A stretch of 64,000 bases of DNA from assembly GCF_026967795.1 (NCBI RefSeq), contig NZ_JAPVBH010000001.1, positions 609,028 to 673,027 of the forward strand. Direction: 5' to 3'. A program made the translations under genes and the position numbers. Source of the DNA: Modestobacter sp. VKM Ac-2986 (GTDB lineage: Bacteria; Actinomycetota; Actinomycetes; Mycobacteriales; Geodermatophilaceae). Position 1 is the stretch's first letter, and each line of letters starts with the position of its first letter. Below are positions 52,114 to 61,009 of the stretch, piece by piece. The notes beneath the pieces are model-generated. The model was not told the origin of the DNA, searched no databases, and saw nothing but the letters and a program-made list of their open reading frames with translations.

Positions 52114-53712
52114 TCAGACCTCCGTGGGCCCCGGTCCGGACCGGGGCAGCCGCACGGTGAACGTCGCGCCCTCACCCGGCGCGGTGGCCAGCTCGACCCG
52201 GCCGCCGTGCGCGGCGACCAGCGAGGACACGATCGACAGGCCCAGCCCGCTGCCCCCGGCCGCACGGGTGCGGGAGGTGTCGGCCCGGTAGAACCGCTCG
52301 AACACCCGGTCGGCGTCGGCGGCGGACATCCCCGGGCCTGCGTCGGAGACGACGACGCAGACGGTGTCCGGGTCGTCGGCGGGCTCGGACAGCCGCACGG
52401 TCACCGGCGTCCCGGCCGGGGTGTGGGTGAGCGCGTTGGTGACCAGGTTGCCGATCACCTGCCGCAGCCGCGCCTCGTCGCCCAGGACGACGGGGACCTC
52501 GGTCAGTGACGGATCGAGCACCAGGTCCAGGGGGCGGTCGGGCTGCACGGCGCGGGCGTCGTGCAGCGCGTCCTCGGTCAGTTCGGCGAGGTCGACCGGG
52601 ACGACGTCCAGCGGCCGCTGCTGGTCCAGCCGGGCGAGCTGCAGCAGGTCCTCGACCAGCAGGCCCATCCGGGTCGCCTCGGACTCGATCCGCTGCATGA
52701 GCCGCTGCACCTCGGCCGGGTCGCGCACCGCACCCTGCCGGTGCAGCTCGGCGAACCCGCGGATCGAGGTCAGCGGGGTGCGCAGCTCGTGGCTGGCGTC
52801 GGCGACGAACCGGCGCATCCGGCCCTCGGAGGCCACCGCCTGCTCCTCGGAGGCCTGCTGGGCGCGGAAGGAGCCCTCGATCCGGGCGAGCATGCCGTTG
52901 AGGGCGTTGGACAGCCGGCCGACCTCGGTGCGCTCGTCACCGACCGGCACCCGGCGGGACAGGTCGCCGGCCGCGATCGCCTGCGCGGTGCGCTCGACGT
53001 CCTGCAGCGGCCGCAGGCTGTTGCGCACCAGCAGGTAGCCCGCGACGCCCAGGACGACGAGCACGGCCATGCCGACGACGAGCTCGAGTGCGATCAGCCG
53101 GGCGAGGACGGCGCGGTCGGTGGAGAGGTCGACGCCGTAGACGATCGTGAACGTGTCGGTGACGGGCTGGACGACGACCCGCCAGCGGGTGGTGCCGTCG
53201 TCGGAACGGACCGTGAAGGGCGCCTGGCCGTACGCGTTGAGCACCTCGGTGCCGGCCCGGGGCAGGTCGGGGGTCGTGGCCGACGAGCGCCCGTCGGACA
53301 GCTCCGCGAAGGTGTCCTCGGGCGAGACGCACGCCAGGAAGGTCCCGCGGCCGGCGAGCTGGGCGTCGGGGGTCGTGCACGCGCGCTGCAGCAGCGGGAG
53401 GTCCTTGGCCAGCTGCTGGGCGTAGCTGACCACCTCCTGGTTGCGCTGCTGCAGGAGGTAGTCGCGCAGCAGCGACGTGGCCGCGAAGCCGGTGGCGGTC
53501 AGCGCCGCGGCCACCAGGGCCACCAGCAGCGCCACGAGGGTGACCCGCAACGGGACCCGCGCGCGCAGGGCCCGCGGGCCGTACGGCGGCCGGACGGTCG
53601 CCGGTGCCGGGTCCCCGGCCGCCCCGTCGTCGGGCGGACGGTCGTCGGGGCTCTCGCCCGGGTCCGAGGAGAGCGTGCCGACGGACCCGCTGGTGGTGGC
53701 CGGGCCGCTCAC
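52114..53712 (-). CDS. Sensor histidine kinase (HAMP, second system)
   Basis: 532 residues from GTG at 53712 (GTGA overlap with the upstream regulator gene). Order: Pro/Asp-rich cytoplasmic start, membrane helix (about 55-78), extracellular sensor with one Cys pair (QRACTTP, LACVSP), helix 2 (about 225-248), HAMP, H-box ASHELRTPLTSIRG, and ATPase boxes NLVTNALTHTPAG, VSDAGPGMS and GSGLGLSIVSSL. Paralogous to the kinase at 14.9-16.4 kb. The signal is unknown. Confidence 0.94.
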   Translation of the reverse strand: MSGPATTSGSVGTLSSDPGESPDDRPPDDGAAGDPAPATVRPPYGPRALRARVPLRVTLVALLVALVAAALTATGFAATSLLRDYLLQQRNQEVVSYAQQLAKDLPLLQRACTTPDAQLAGRGTFLACVSPEDTFAELSDGRSSATTPDLPRAGTEVLNAYGQAPFTVRSDDGTTRWRVVVQPVTDTFTIVYGVDLSTDRAVLARLIALELVVGMAVLVVLGVAGYLLVRNSLRPLQDVERTAQAIAAGDLSRRVPVGDERTEVGRLSNALNGMLARIEGSFRAQQASEEQAVASEGRMRRFVADASHELRTPLTSIRGFAELHRQGAVRDPAEVQRLMQRIESEATRMGLLVEDLLQLARLDQQRPLDVVPVDLAELTEDALHDARAVQPDRPLDLVLDPSLTEVPVVLGDEARLRQVIGNLVTNALTHTPAGTPVTVRLSEPADDPDTVCVVVSDAGPGMSAADADRVFERFYRADTSRTRAAGGSGLGLSIVSSLVAAHGGRVELATAPGEGATFTVRLPRSGPGPTEV

Positions 53713-54485
53713 GTGCCGCGGGGCAGGCGCAGGGAGTAGCCCACGCCGCGCAGCGTGTGCAGCAGCCGCGGCTCGGTCGTGTCGACCTTGCGGCGCAGGT
53801 AGGAGATGTAGGACTCCACGACGTTGGCCTCGCCGTTGAAGTCGTAGTTCCACACGTGGTCGAGGATCTGCGCCTTCGACAGCACCCGGCCGGCGTTGGT
53901 CATCAGGTAGCGCAGCAGTTTGAACTCGGTGGGGGAGAGGCTGACCAGCTTCCCGGCCTTGAGGACCTCGTGCGACTCCTCGTCCAGCTCGATGTCGGCG
54001 AAGACCAGCCGCGGCGCCTCCGCCACCTGCTGGGCGCCCTGGGTGCGGCGCAGCACCGCGCGGATCCGGGCCAGGACCTCGTCGAGGCTGAAGGGCTTGG
54101 TGACGTAGTCGTCACCGCCCAGGGTCAGGCCGTTGACCTTGTCCTCGGCGGCGTCGCGGGCGGTGAGGAACAGCACCGGGGTGTGCGTGCCGTTCTGCCG
54201 CAGCCGGCGGACGACGCCGAAGCCGTCGAGGCCGGGCATCATCACGTCGAGCACCAGCAGGTCGGGGCGGAACTGCTCGGCGACGGCGAGGGCCTGCTGC
54301 CCGTCGGGCGCGGTGGCGACCTCGAAGCCGGCGAACCGCAGGCTGGCCGAGAGCAGCTCGCGGATGTTCGGCTCGTCGTCGACCACGAGCAGCCGGGCCT
54401 CCGGCCGGGGACCGGACGCCGAGGAGCCGGAGCTGCTGCCGGACACGGGGCCTCCCGTTGGACTCTGCGCCGTGGTCGTGGTCAT
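53709..54485 (-). CDS. OmpR-family response regulator (second system)
   Basis: 258 residues from ATG at 54485. A Ser/Gly-rich start of about 30 residues, then the receiver with VDDEP, Asp80 in LVLDVMMPGLDG and VTKPFS, and a winged helix ending HTLRGVGYSLRLP. First gene of a two-gene operon with its kinase; the last four bases overlap. It closely matches the regulator at 16.4-17.1 kb in layout and sequence. Confidence 0.95.
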   Translation of the reverse strand: MTTTTAQSPTGGPVSGSSSGSSASGPRPEARLLVVDDEPNIRELLSASLRFAGFEVATAPDGQQALAVAEQFRPDLLVLDVMMPGLDGFGVVRRLRQNGTHTPVLFLTARDAAEDKVNGLTLGGDDYVTKPFSLDEVLARIRAVLRRTQGAQQVAEAPRLVFADIELDEESHEVLKAGKLVSLSPTEFKLLRYLMTNAGRVLSKAQILDHVWNYDFNGEANVVESYISYLRRKVDTTEPRLLHTLRGVGYSLRLPRGT

Positions 54486-54553
54486 GGTGCCAGGGTGCGG
54501 CGGCGTACTGCGGTGGGCCTGCGCGTTCCCTGTGAGGAGGCTGGGGGTCCGGG

Positions 54554-55363
54554 TCAGCCGGCCGGGGACATGGCCCGGCCGCGCCGCCAGTAGCCGATCG
54601 CGTGGTGCTGGTGCCGCCGGAGCCCCCAGCGGCTGCGGAGGTCGGCCCGCACGGCGCGCACCGTGGCCGACTCCGCCCCCACCCACGCGAAGAGGTCCTC
54701 GCCCTCGGGCCGCTCGAGCGCGGCGACGGCGTCGACCAGCAGCGTGCTCTCGCCCGGTCCGGTGCCGGCCCGGTGCAGCCAGCGCACCTCGACGCCCGCC
54801 GGGGCGGGGAGCTCCTGCTCCTCGGCGGGGCCGGCCACCTCCAGCAGGGCGACGCCGCGGGTGTCGGGTGCGGCGGCGGCCAGGATCCGGCTGATCCCGG
54901 GCAGCGCCGTCTCGTCGCCGGCCAGCAGCAGCCAGCCGGCGAGCTCCGCGCCCAGCGGCGCGGCGGCGGCGATGCCGAGGAGCGCACCGGGCGCCGCGGC
55001 GGCGGCCCAGGCGGCGGCCGGTCCGTCGCCGTGCAGCACGAAGTCGACGTCCACCTCGCCGGCGGCGGGGTCCTGGCGACGGGCGGTGTAGCTGCGCAGT
55101 GCGACGCCGTGGCTGCCCTGCGGCCACACGATGCGGCCGTCGCGGGCGATCTCGGGCCACCGCGGTGCGGCGTCGCCGACCCGGGGGACCAGCAGCGACA
55201 GCGTCGGCCCGGCGGCGGCCACCACGGCGGAGGAGGCGCTCAGGGTGACCCGGCGGACCGCGGGCGTCACGTCGCGCACGGCGCTGACGGTGAGGACGTC
55301 GACCGGGCGGGCGACGGCGTCGACGCCTGCGTCCGCGCCGGCGGGGGTCTCGGTCGGTTCCAC
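54554..55363 (-). CDS. Siderophore-interacting protein (FAD/NADPH ferric reductase)
   Basis: 269 residues from GTG at 55363. N-terminal FAD-binding domain with ALRSYTARR (the RxYTxR flavin site), then an NAD(P)H domain with WLLLAGDETALPGISRIL (GDETALP is the family's best mark) and FAWVGAES. These enzymes release iron from ferric siderophores in the cytoplasm. Near its start AGGTTAAC (55371-55378) resembles half of an IdeR/DmdR1 iron box, but the other half is missing. Confidence 0.92.
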   Translation of the reverse strand: MEPTETPAGADAGVDAVARPVDVLTVSAVRDVTPAVRRVTLSASSAVVAAAGPTLSLLVPRVGDAAPRWPEIARDGRIVWPQGSHGVALRSYTARRQDPAAGEVDVDFVLHGDGPAAAWAAAAAPGALLGIAAAAPLGAELAGWLLLAGDETALPGISRILAAAAPDTRGVALLEVAGPAEEQELPAPAGVEVRWLHRAGTGPGESTLLVDAVAALERPEGEDLFAWVGAESATVRAVRADLRSRWGLRRHQHHAIGYWRRGRAMSPAG

Positions 55364-55686
55364 GGTCGCCAGGTTAACGAGGGCCGGGCACCACGAGGGC
55401 CGGCCCGACCGGCCCCGGGGGAATGGGGCCGACCGGGCCGGCGATCGAGGACGGGCACTCACCGAGCGTGACCAGCTGACTGCGCTGACCGGGGGAGACG
55501 CTTGGAGCGGCCCGTCGAGTGAGCACGCTACGTGACGGTCGCGCGGCCCGACCACCCGTCCCGGTGGACTCCCCCCGAACGGGTGAGGGCTGCCGCGCCC
55601 GGCAGGTCGATGTGTGCGCCCGTCCCGCCCCGGGCAGGCAGGGCGGACTCAGAGCGGACCGACGAGTGGACGACGAGGAGCCGGTG
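55364..55686. other. Divergent intergenic region with a long hairpin (55399-55442)
   Basis: 323 bases between the siderophore-interacting protein gene (minus) and the DUF2945-like gene (plus). The hairpin has 18-base arms (55399-55416 and 55425-55442) that pair at 16 positions around an 8-base loop. It lies upstream of the minus-strand gene, so it is not its terminator. No coding frame is convincing. Confidence 0.6.
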
Positions 55687-55896
55687 ATGGCGCAGGAGTT
55701 CGACAAGGGCGACCACGTGAGCTGGAAGAGCCACGGCGGCGAGGCCGAGGGCACCGTCACGAAGAAGATCACGAAGGACACCGAGGCGGCCGGGCGCACC
55801 GTGCGGGCCAGCGAGGACGACCCGCAGTACGAGGTGGAGAGCGAGAAGAGCGGCAAGTCCGCCGTCCACAAGCCCGGCGCCCTGCACCAGGACTGA
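55687..55896 (+). CDS. DUF2945 (hypervirulence-associated TUDOR-type) protein
   Basis: 69 residues from ATG at 55687. FDKGDHVSWKSHGGEAEGTVTKKI and the following DDPQYEVESEKSGKSAVHKPGAL match the DUF2945 family, a small SH3-like or TUDOR-like barrel. The role is unknown; it is often found with stress genes. The DUF2795 gene follows after 14 bases. Confidence 0.9.
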   Translation: MAQEFDKGDHVSWKSHGGEAEGTVTKKITKDTEAAGRTVRASEDDPQYEVESEKSGKSAVHKPGALHQD

Positions 55897-55910
55897 GCGA
55901 GGAGATCTCG

Positions 55911-56342
55911 ATGAGCGAGAACGACGACACCTTCGCGGGCACGTCCGCCCGCAGCACCACGCACAGCGCGCGCCAGGACGACCTGCTCAAGCACGAGGTC
56001 GAGGGCATGATGCGCTCCGGCCGGTCCACCCACGCCGAGGAGTGGAAGGACCCCGAGCCCGCCGCCGAGGGCGAGCCGGACGTCGACAGCTCCCCGGCCG
56101 ACACCCTGCTCGGTGGCGTGCCGGTCGGCATGACCCCCGACGCGGTGGTGGCCCGGGCCGAGCTGGCCCGCTGGCTGGTCCGTGCCGACTTCCCGGCCAC
56201 CGGCCCGGAGCTGGTGGAGGCAGCCCGCGACCACCGCGCACCCGACGCGGTCGCCGACGAGCTGGCGAGGCTGCCCGACGGGGAGACCTACGAGCGGATC
56301 GGTGACGTCGTCCGCGCCCTGGGCTACCCGACCGAGACCTGA
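55911..56342 (+). CDS. DUF2795 domain protein
   Basis: 143 residues from ATG at 55911 with GAGGAG upstream. The first 80 residues are charged and look disordered. The C-terminal part, LARWLVRADFPATGPELVEAARDH ... GETYERIGDVVRAL, is the DUF2795 helical domain. Function unknown. Shares an operon with the DUF2945 gene. Confidence 0.88.
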   Translation: MSENDDTFAGTSARSTTHSARQDDLLKHEVEGMMRSGRSTHAEEWKDPEPAAEGEPDVDSSPADTLLGGVPVGMTPDAVVARAELARWLVRADFPATGPELVEAARDHRAPDAVADELARLPDGETYERIGDVVRALGYPTET

Positions 56343-56358
56343 GCCGGGCAGTCCCCGT

Positions 56359-56393
56359 CGACCGGCGTCGTCCCTGCGGGGCGGCGCCGGTCG
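56359..56393. terminator. Bidirectional terminator
   Basis: CGACCGGCG pairs with CGCCGGTCG over 9 bp between the convergent DUF2795 and repeat-protein genes, and the inner bases add further pairs. Confidence 0.6.
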
Positions 56394-56398
56394 CGCGT

Positions 56399-57358
56399 TC
56401 AGTGCCCGGTGCTGGCCTCCTCCTCGGCGATCTCCTCCGCGCCGCGGCGGCGCATCAACTTCGAGCCGGGGAAGCCCTTCACCACCTGGCGCATGTCCTG
56501 GACGGTGTCCAGCAGGGCGTGCACGTCGGGCACCACGTCGCCCAGGGTCACCAGCACCGGGACGACGTCCTCGTCCAGGTGCACGACCAGGTCGGGGAGC
56601 CGGTCGACCAGCCCGATCAGCGCCGCCACCTCGTCGGGGTCCAGCTGGTCGACGAAGCGGGTCAGCGCCGGGGCCAGCCGGGTCAGCGGGTCGGCGTAGT
56701 GGTCGACCAGCGGGACCAGCGTGCCGACCAGCGGGGTCACCGTGTCCAGCAGGGGAGTGGTGGTCTCGATCAGGTCCTCGGCCCGGCCCAGCAGGCCACC
56801 GGCCGCCGCGGCCGTGCCACCGACCACAGCCAGCACCTGCTCGGCGGCGTCCGTGGTGCCGCCGATCCTGGCCACCACCTGCTCGGCGGCGTCGGTGGTC
56901 CCGCCGATCCGGGCCACCGCCGCGTCGGCGGCCGCCTGGGTCACGCCGATCTGCGCCACGGCCCGGTCGGCCGCGGCCTGGGTCTCCCCGATCTGCAGCA
57001 CCGTCTGGTCGGCGGCGCGCTGGGTCACGCCGATGTGCTCGATCGCCTCGTCGGCCCGCGCCCGGGTGGCCGCCACCCCGGCGATCGCGTCGTCGGCAGC
57101 GGCCTGCGTCGCCTTGATCCGGGTCATCGCCTCGTCGGCGTGCGCACGGGTCGCGTCGACGGCGGCGATCGCCCGCTCGGCGGAGTCGGCGAGCAGCTCG
57201 GCACGGTCGATCAGCGCGGTGCCACGCTGCAGCAGCCGTTCGAGCTCGCCCATCGCGCCGGCGATCCTGGGCAGCAGGGTCAGCGCCTCGGCGACGCCGT
57301 CGCGCAGGCCACCGGCCGCGCTCAGCACGTCGGTCGGGCCGGGGAAGGGCAGCTTCAC
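56399..57358 (-). CDS. Coiled-coil protein with tandem 14-residue repeats
   Basis: 319 residues from GTG at 57358. Residues about 60-190 consist of at least seven tandem 14-residue units (two heptads) with consensus AVARIGGTTDAAEQ; the last two full copies are almost identical. The rest, before and after, is helical with a Leu/Val-rich segment (about 195-290) that could bind membranes or other proteins, and the C-terminus is charged (MRRRGAEEIAEEEA). The shape suits a rod-like scaffold or apolipoprotein-like protein. No named family recognised. Confidence 0.75.
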   Translation of the reverse strand: MKLPFPGPTDVLSAAGGLRDGVAEALTLLPRIAGAMGELERLLQRGTALIDRAELLADSAERAIAAVDATRAHADEAMTRIKATQAAADDAIAGVAATRARADEAIEHIGVTQRAADQTVLQIGETQAAADRAVAQIGVTQAAADAAVARIGGTTDAAEQVVARIGGTTDAAEQVLAVVGGTAAAAGGLLGRAEDLIETTTPLLDTVTPLVGTLVPLVDHYADPLTRLAPALTRFVDQLDPDEVAALIGLVDRLPDLVVHLDEDVVPVLVTLGDVVPDVHALLDTVQDMRQVVKGFPGSKLMRRRGAEEIAEEEASTGH

Positions 57359-57552
57359 CGGGCCGACGCTACGGTCCGGCGGGTGTCCCTGCCGGTCGAG
57401 CGTGCGCAGGACATCGGCCCGCCGTCCGCGCGTCAGGACGCCGCAGGGGTCTGCCGACCGTATCGTGGGAAGGTCCCCCGGCGGGCGGCTCGAGCGCGGC
57501 CGGGGCGCGTATCGAGCGGCCCGGCCACGGCGCCGCAGGACACGACGATGGG

Positions 57553-60039
57553 ATGTCGACACCGGTGGCGGACCGACCGAGGCCGAGCGGGACCGACGGT
57601 GCCGTGCCCGTCGACGACCGCGCCGCCTCGGGTTCCCGCGCCGCCGGTGACGGCCCGGCCGCCCCGCTGACCGTCGCCGAGCTCGTCGCCCGTTCCGGTG
57701 GCAGCGGTGTCGGCCGGCGTGCCGGCCGCCGGGAGGCGGAGGCGACCGGCCGCCAGGCCCCGGTCGACGACCGTGGGGTGCCGCGGCCGACCACGCCGGG
57801 GCCGCCGGACGGGGGCCGGCGCACCGAGTGGCCGCGCGGCGCCGACCCGGCTCCCCGCGTCGGCGCGCGGCGCGACGCCGACCGCCCGGCCCCCGAGCCC
57901 GCCCCGCCGGTGCGCCCGGCCGGCTGGCAGCCCGCCGCACCGGCGCCGGACGCCGGGCCGCCGGCAGCCCCCCTGACCGGGTTGTTCCCGGGCAGCACCG
58001 CCGACGTGCGTCCGCCCGCGGCGCCGCCGGCCGCCCGATCGGCCGCTCCACCGCTGCCGGCGACCGGGCGCAACGCGCCCCCGCCTGCCGCCCCGCCCGC
58101 ACGTCCCGCGGCCGCTCCGCCGCAGCCGGCCGGCCCGGCCCCGACCTCGTCGTGGCCCGTCCCCACGTCGACCGGTCCGTCCCCGTGGGGGAGCCCACCG
58201 GCCGGCGCGGTCGCCGCTCCCCGGTCGGTACCCGGTGCGGCAGCCGGCTCGAGCCCGGCGGCCCCCGTCCCGGCGTCCGGTCCTGCTGCGGCCGCGGGCC
58301 CCGCCGCTGGCCCTGCCGTGAGCCCGCCGCCGGCTGCGAGCCCGGCACCTGCCGCCGGCCGCGCCCCGGCGGGGGCCTCCTCCGCTGCTGCACCCCCGCT
58401 CCTTGCGGCCGGCCCGGCACCCGCCGCGCGCGGGGTGTCGCCCTCGGTGCCGGTGCCCCCGCTGCCGGTCTCCCGCGGCGCCGTCGGGAGCCCCGTCCTG
58501 CCCGCCGTCCCCGCGCCGGGTGGGCCGCAGCCCTCGGTCCCGGTCCCCGGGGTGCGCCGGAGCCTGCCGGTCCCGCCGATCCCGGGCCGCGACCTCCCGA
58601 CCTCGACCGGCTCGACCGCCGTGCGGCGGGTGCGGACGCCACCGAGCCCCGCCCGGCGCCGGTTCACCCGGGCGGTGTTCGCCCTGCTCGCCCTCCTCGG
58701 CGTGGTCGTCGCCGCCTACGGGGGGCTCTACGTCTACGGCGACCGGGCGCTGGGCCGGGTGGACGCCCTGGTCCCCGACGGGCCGGAGGTGCTCGCCCCG
58801 CAGCTGCAGGTCGGTGCCGAGACCTCGCTGGTGGTCACCAGCGGCCTGCCCGGGCGCAGCGGCCTGGCGTCGGTGAGCGCGCTGGTCGCGCACGTGGCCG
58901 AGGACGGTCAGGTCGTCGTGGTGACGCTCCCGCCGACCGCGTTCAGCGACACCCCCGCCTGCCGGGCCGCCGACGGGTCGCTCCGCCCGCCGGCCACCGA
59001 GCCCTTCGCCGACGCCCTGCTGCAGGGCGGGCCCTCCTGCCTGGTGCGGTCGGTGCAGCAGCTGACCGGGCTGCGGGTCGACCACTACGTCGGCGTCGAC
59101 GCCGCCCGGCTGCCGGGGCTGGTCGAGGTGCTCGGCGAGGTGGACATGTGCCCGACCGTCGGCGAGCAGCAGCTGGCCGGGACCGCGGTCGCCGACCACC
59201 TGCGGCCCGGTGGGGCCGGGTCCGACGTGACCGGCGCCGTCGTCGGCCCGCGCGGGCAGCAGGTGCTGAGCTCCACACTGACCGCAGGGCTGACCGGGGG
59301 AGCGCTCGCCGACCCGCTGACACTCGCCCGCTTCCTGTCCGGGGCCGGCGACACGCTCACCGTCGACGAGGCGACCAGCCTGCAGGAGGTGCGGTCGCTG
59401 GGCCTGGCGCTCGGGCCGCAGGGGGAGTCGACGGTGGAGGTCGCCGAGCTGCCCGTCGCCCAGGTCGGCCGGGTGGCCGCCGGCAGTGACCAGGCCGCCG
59501 TCGTCATCGACGCGCTGGCCACCCGCGAGCTGTTCGACGAGGTCATCAACAGCGGCCGGCTGCCGGTCCCCGAGCCGCCGGCCGAGGGGCAGCCCGCCGA
59601 CGCCGCCCAGGCCGCCGCGCCGGCCGGGGGTCTGGTGGCGCCGGTCGCCACCGACCCGGTCCCGGCGGGCACCACGGTCACCGTGCCGCCGGAGGGGGTG
59701 ACCGTCGACGTGCTGGACGCCACCGGGACCGGCCGTACCGCCGAGGTCGCCGACGGACTGGCCGCCGGCGGGTTCCGGATCGGCGCCCGCGGGGTCGAGC
59801 CGGGCGCCGTCGACCGCACCGTCGTCCGCTACGGGCCGGCGGCGCTGGAGCCCGCCCGCACGGTGGCCACGGCGGTGCCCGGTGCCGTCCTGGTGGAGAC
59901 CGCCGCGGTGGGCGCCGCCGTGCAGCTGGTCGTGGGCCCGGACTACACCGGCCTGGCCGCGGCGCCGTTCGGCACGCCGGTGCCGGCGACGGCCGTCCCG
60001 CCCGCCGCGGACGACGCGGGCCGGGCCTGCACCAGCTGA
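57553..60039 (+). CDS. Degenerate LytR-CpsA-Psr (LCP)-like protein with LytR_C domain
   Basis: 828 residues from ATG at 57553. A Pro/Ala-rich, probably disordered cytoplasmic part of about 370 residues; one membrane helix (about 372-395); an LCP-like domain (about 410-660); and a C-terminal LytR_C domain (about 710-800, TVDVLDATGTGRTAEVADGL). LCP enzymes attach glycopolymers to peptidoglycan and need Arg/Asp residues in the phosphate site. Here the corresponding segments read GLASVSALV and TLPPTAFSD in place of R-x-DTM and P-R-DT, so the key residues look lost. It may be a non-catalytic partner. Confidence 0.8.
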   Translation: MSTPVADRPRPSGTDGAVPVDDRAASGSRAAGDGPAAPLTVAELVARSGGSGVGRRAGRREAEATGRQAPVDDRGVPRPTTPGPPDGGRRTEWPRGADPAPRVGARRDADRPAPEPAPPVRPAGWQPAAPAPDAGPPAAPLTGLFPGSTADVRPPAAPPAARSAAPPLPATGRNAPPPAAPPARPAAAPPQPAGPAPTSSWPVPTSTGPSPWGSPPAGAVAAPRSVPGAAAGSSPAAPVPASGPAAAAGPAAGPAVSPPPAASPAPAAGRAPAGASSAAAPPLLAAGPAPAARGVSPSVPVPPLPVSRGAVGSPVLPAVPAPGGPQPSVPVPGVRRSLPVPPIPGRDLPTSTGSTAVRRVRTPPSPARRRFTRAVFALLALLGVVVAAYGGLYVYGDRALGRVDALVPDGPEVLAPQLQVGAETSLVVTSGLPGRSGLASVSALVAHVAEDGQVVVVTLPPTAFSDTPACRAADGSLRPPATEPFADALLQGGPSCLVRSVQQLTGLRVDHYVGVDAARLPGLVEVLGEVDMCPTVGEQQLAGTAVADHLRPGGAGSDVTGAVVGPRGQQVLSSTLTAGLTGGALADPLTLARFLSGAGDTLTVDEATSLQEVRSLGLALGPQGESTVEVAELPVAQVGRVAAGSDQAAVVIDALATRELFDEVINSGRLPVPEPPAEGQPADAAQAAAPAGGLVAPVATDPVPAGTTVTVPPEGVTVDVLDATGTGRTAEVADGLAAGGFRIGARGVEPGAVDRTVVRYGPAALEPARTVATAVPGAVLVETAAVGAAVQLVVGPDYTGLAAAPFGTPVPATAVPPAADDAGRACTS

Positions 60040-60130
60040 CCCACCCGGTCGGCGGTCACCTGCAGCGGTCACGGGCCCACGGGGGACCGGACCGGGGCAG
60101 GCACGCACGGGCGGGCCTCGCACACGACAG

Positions 60131-60166
60131 CGGCCCCGCCCCCCGCCGAGGCGGGGGACGGGGCCG
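60131..60166. terminator. Bidirectional terminator
   Basis: CGGCCCCG pairs with CGGGGCCG, with a further GC inner stem, between the convergent LCP-like gene and pstB. Confidence 0.75.
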
Positions 60167-60204
60167 GGGTCCGTGCTGGTCGAGCCGGGCGGCTCAGCGG
60201 GGGA

Positions 60205-60984
60205 TCACCCGAAGCGGCCGGAGATGTAGTCCTCCGTGGCCTTCTCCTCGGGGTTGCTGAAGATCTTCTCGGTGGGGTTGAACTCGATCAGCCGGCCGGG
60301 CTGGCCCACGCCGTTGAGGTTGAAGAACCCGGTGGAGGTGCTCACGCGCGCGGCCTGCTGCATGTTGTGCGTGACGATGACGATGGTGAACCGCTCCTTG
60401 AGCTCGGTCATCAGGTCCTCGATGGCCAGCGTGGAGATCGGGTCCAGGGCGGAGCACGGCTCGTCCATCAGCAGCACCTCCGGCTCGACCGCGATGGCGC
60501 GGGCGATGCACAGGCGCTGCTGCTGGCCACCGGACAGGCCCGAGCCGGGGCGGTTGAGCCGGTCCTTGACCTCGTTCCAGAGGTTGGCGCCCTTCAGCGA
60601 GCGCTCGACCAGGTCGTCCATCGCGCTCTTCTTCATCTTGGTGCTGTTCAGGCGCACCCCGGCGACCACGTTGTCGTAGATCGACATCGTCGGGAACGGG
60701 TTCGGCCGCTGGAAGACCATGCCGATCTGCCGGCGGACGTCGACCGGGTCGACGCCGGCGCCGTAGAGGTCCTGGCCGTCGATGACGACCTTGCCCTCGA
60801 CGCGGGCACCGGGGATGACCTCGTGCATGCGGTTCAGCGACCGCAGGAAGGTCGACTTGCCACAGCCCGAGGGGCCGATCAGCGCGGTGATGCTGCGCGG
60901 CTCGATGGAGATGTTGACACCCTCCACGGCCTTGAAGTTGCCGTAGTAGATGTCCAGGTCACTGACGTCGATGCGCTTGGCCAC
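60205..60984 (-). CDS. pstB: Phosphate ABC transporter ATPase PstB
   Basis: ATPase of the high-affinity phosphate importer, 259 residues. Walker [10 protein letters not shown], signature [14 protein letters not shown], Walker [13 protein letters not shown] and ITHN-type [12 protein letters not shown] are complete. Last gene of the pstSCAB operon; it starts 25 bases after pstA. No phoU gene follows in the window. Confidence 0.97.
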   Translation of the reverse strand: MAKRIDVSDLDIYYGNFKAVEGVNISIEPRSITALIGPSGCGKSTFLRSLNRMHEVIPGARVEGKVVIDGQDLYGAGVDPVDVRRQIGMVFQRPNPFPTMSIYDNVVAGVRLNSTKMKKSAMDDLVERSLKGANLWNEVKDRLNRPGSGLSGGQQQRLCIARAIAVEPEVLLMDEPCSALDPISTLAIEDLMTELKERFTIVIVTHNMQQAARVSTSTGFFNLNGVGQPGRLIEFNPTEKIFSNPEEKATEDYISGRFG

Positions 60985-61009
60985 GGTGGTGTTCCTCCGG
61001 ATGGGTCGG

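Noticed and set aside
55364-55400. IdeR/DmdR1 iron box in front of the siderophore-interacting protein gene
   Set aside because: Only one half-site (AGGTTAAC) is visible; the expected 19-base dyad is not.
56850-57100. Regular DNA repeats of about 42 bases that could suggest a CRISPR array or minisatellite
   Set aside because: The repeats are in phase with codons and encode 14-residue coiled-coil units. There are no unique spacers and no cas genes.
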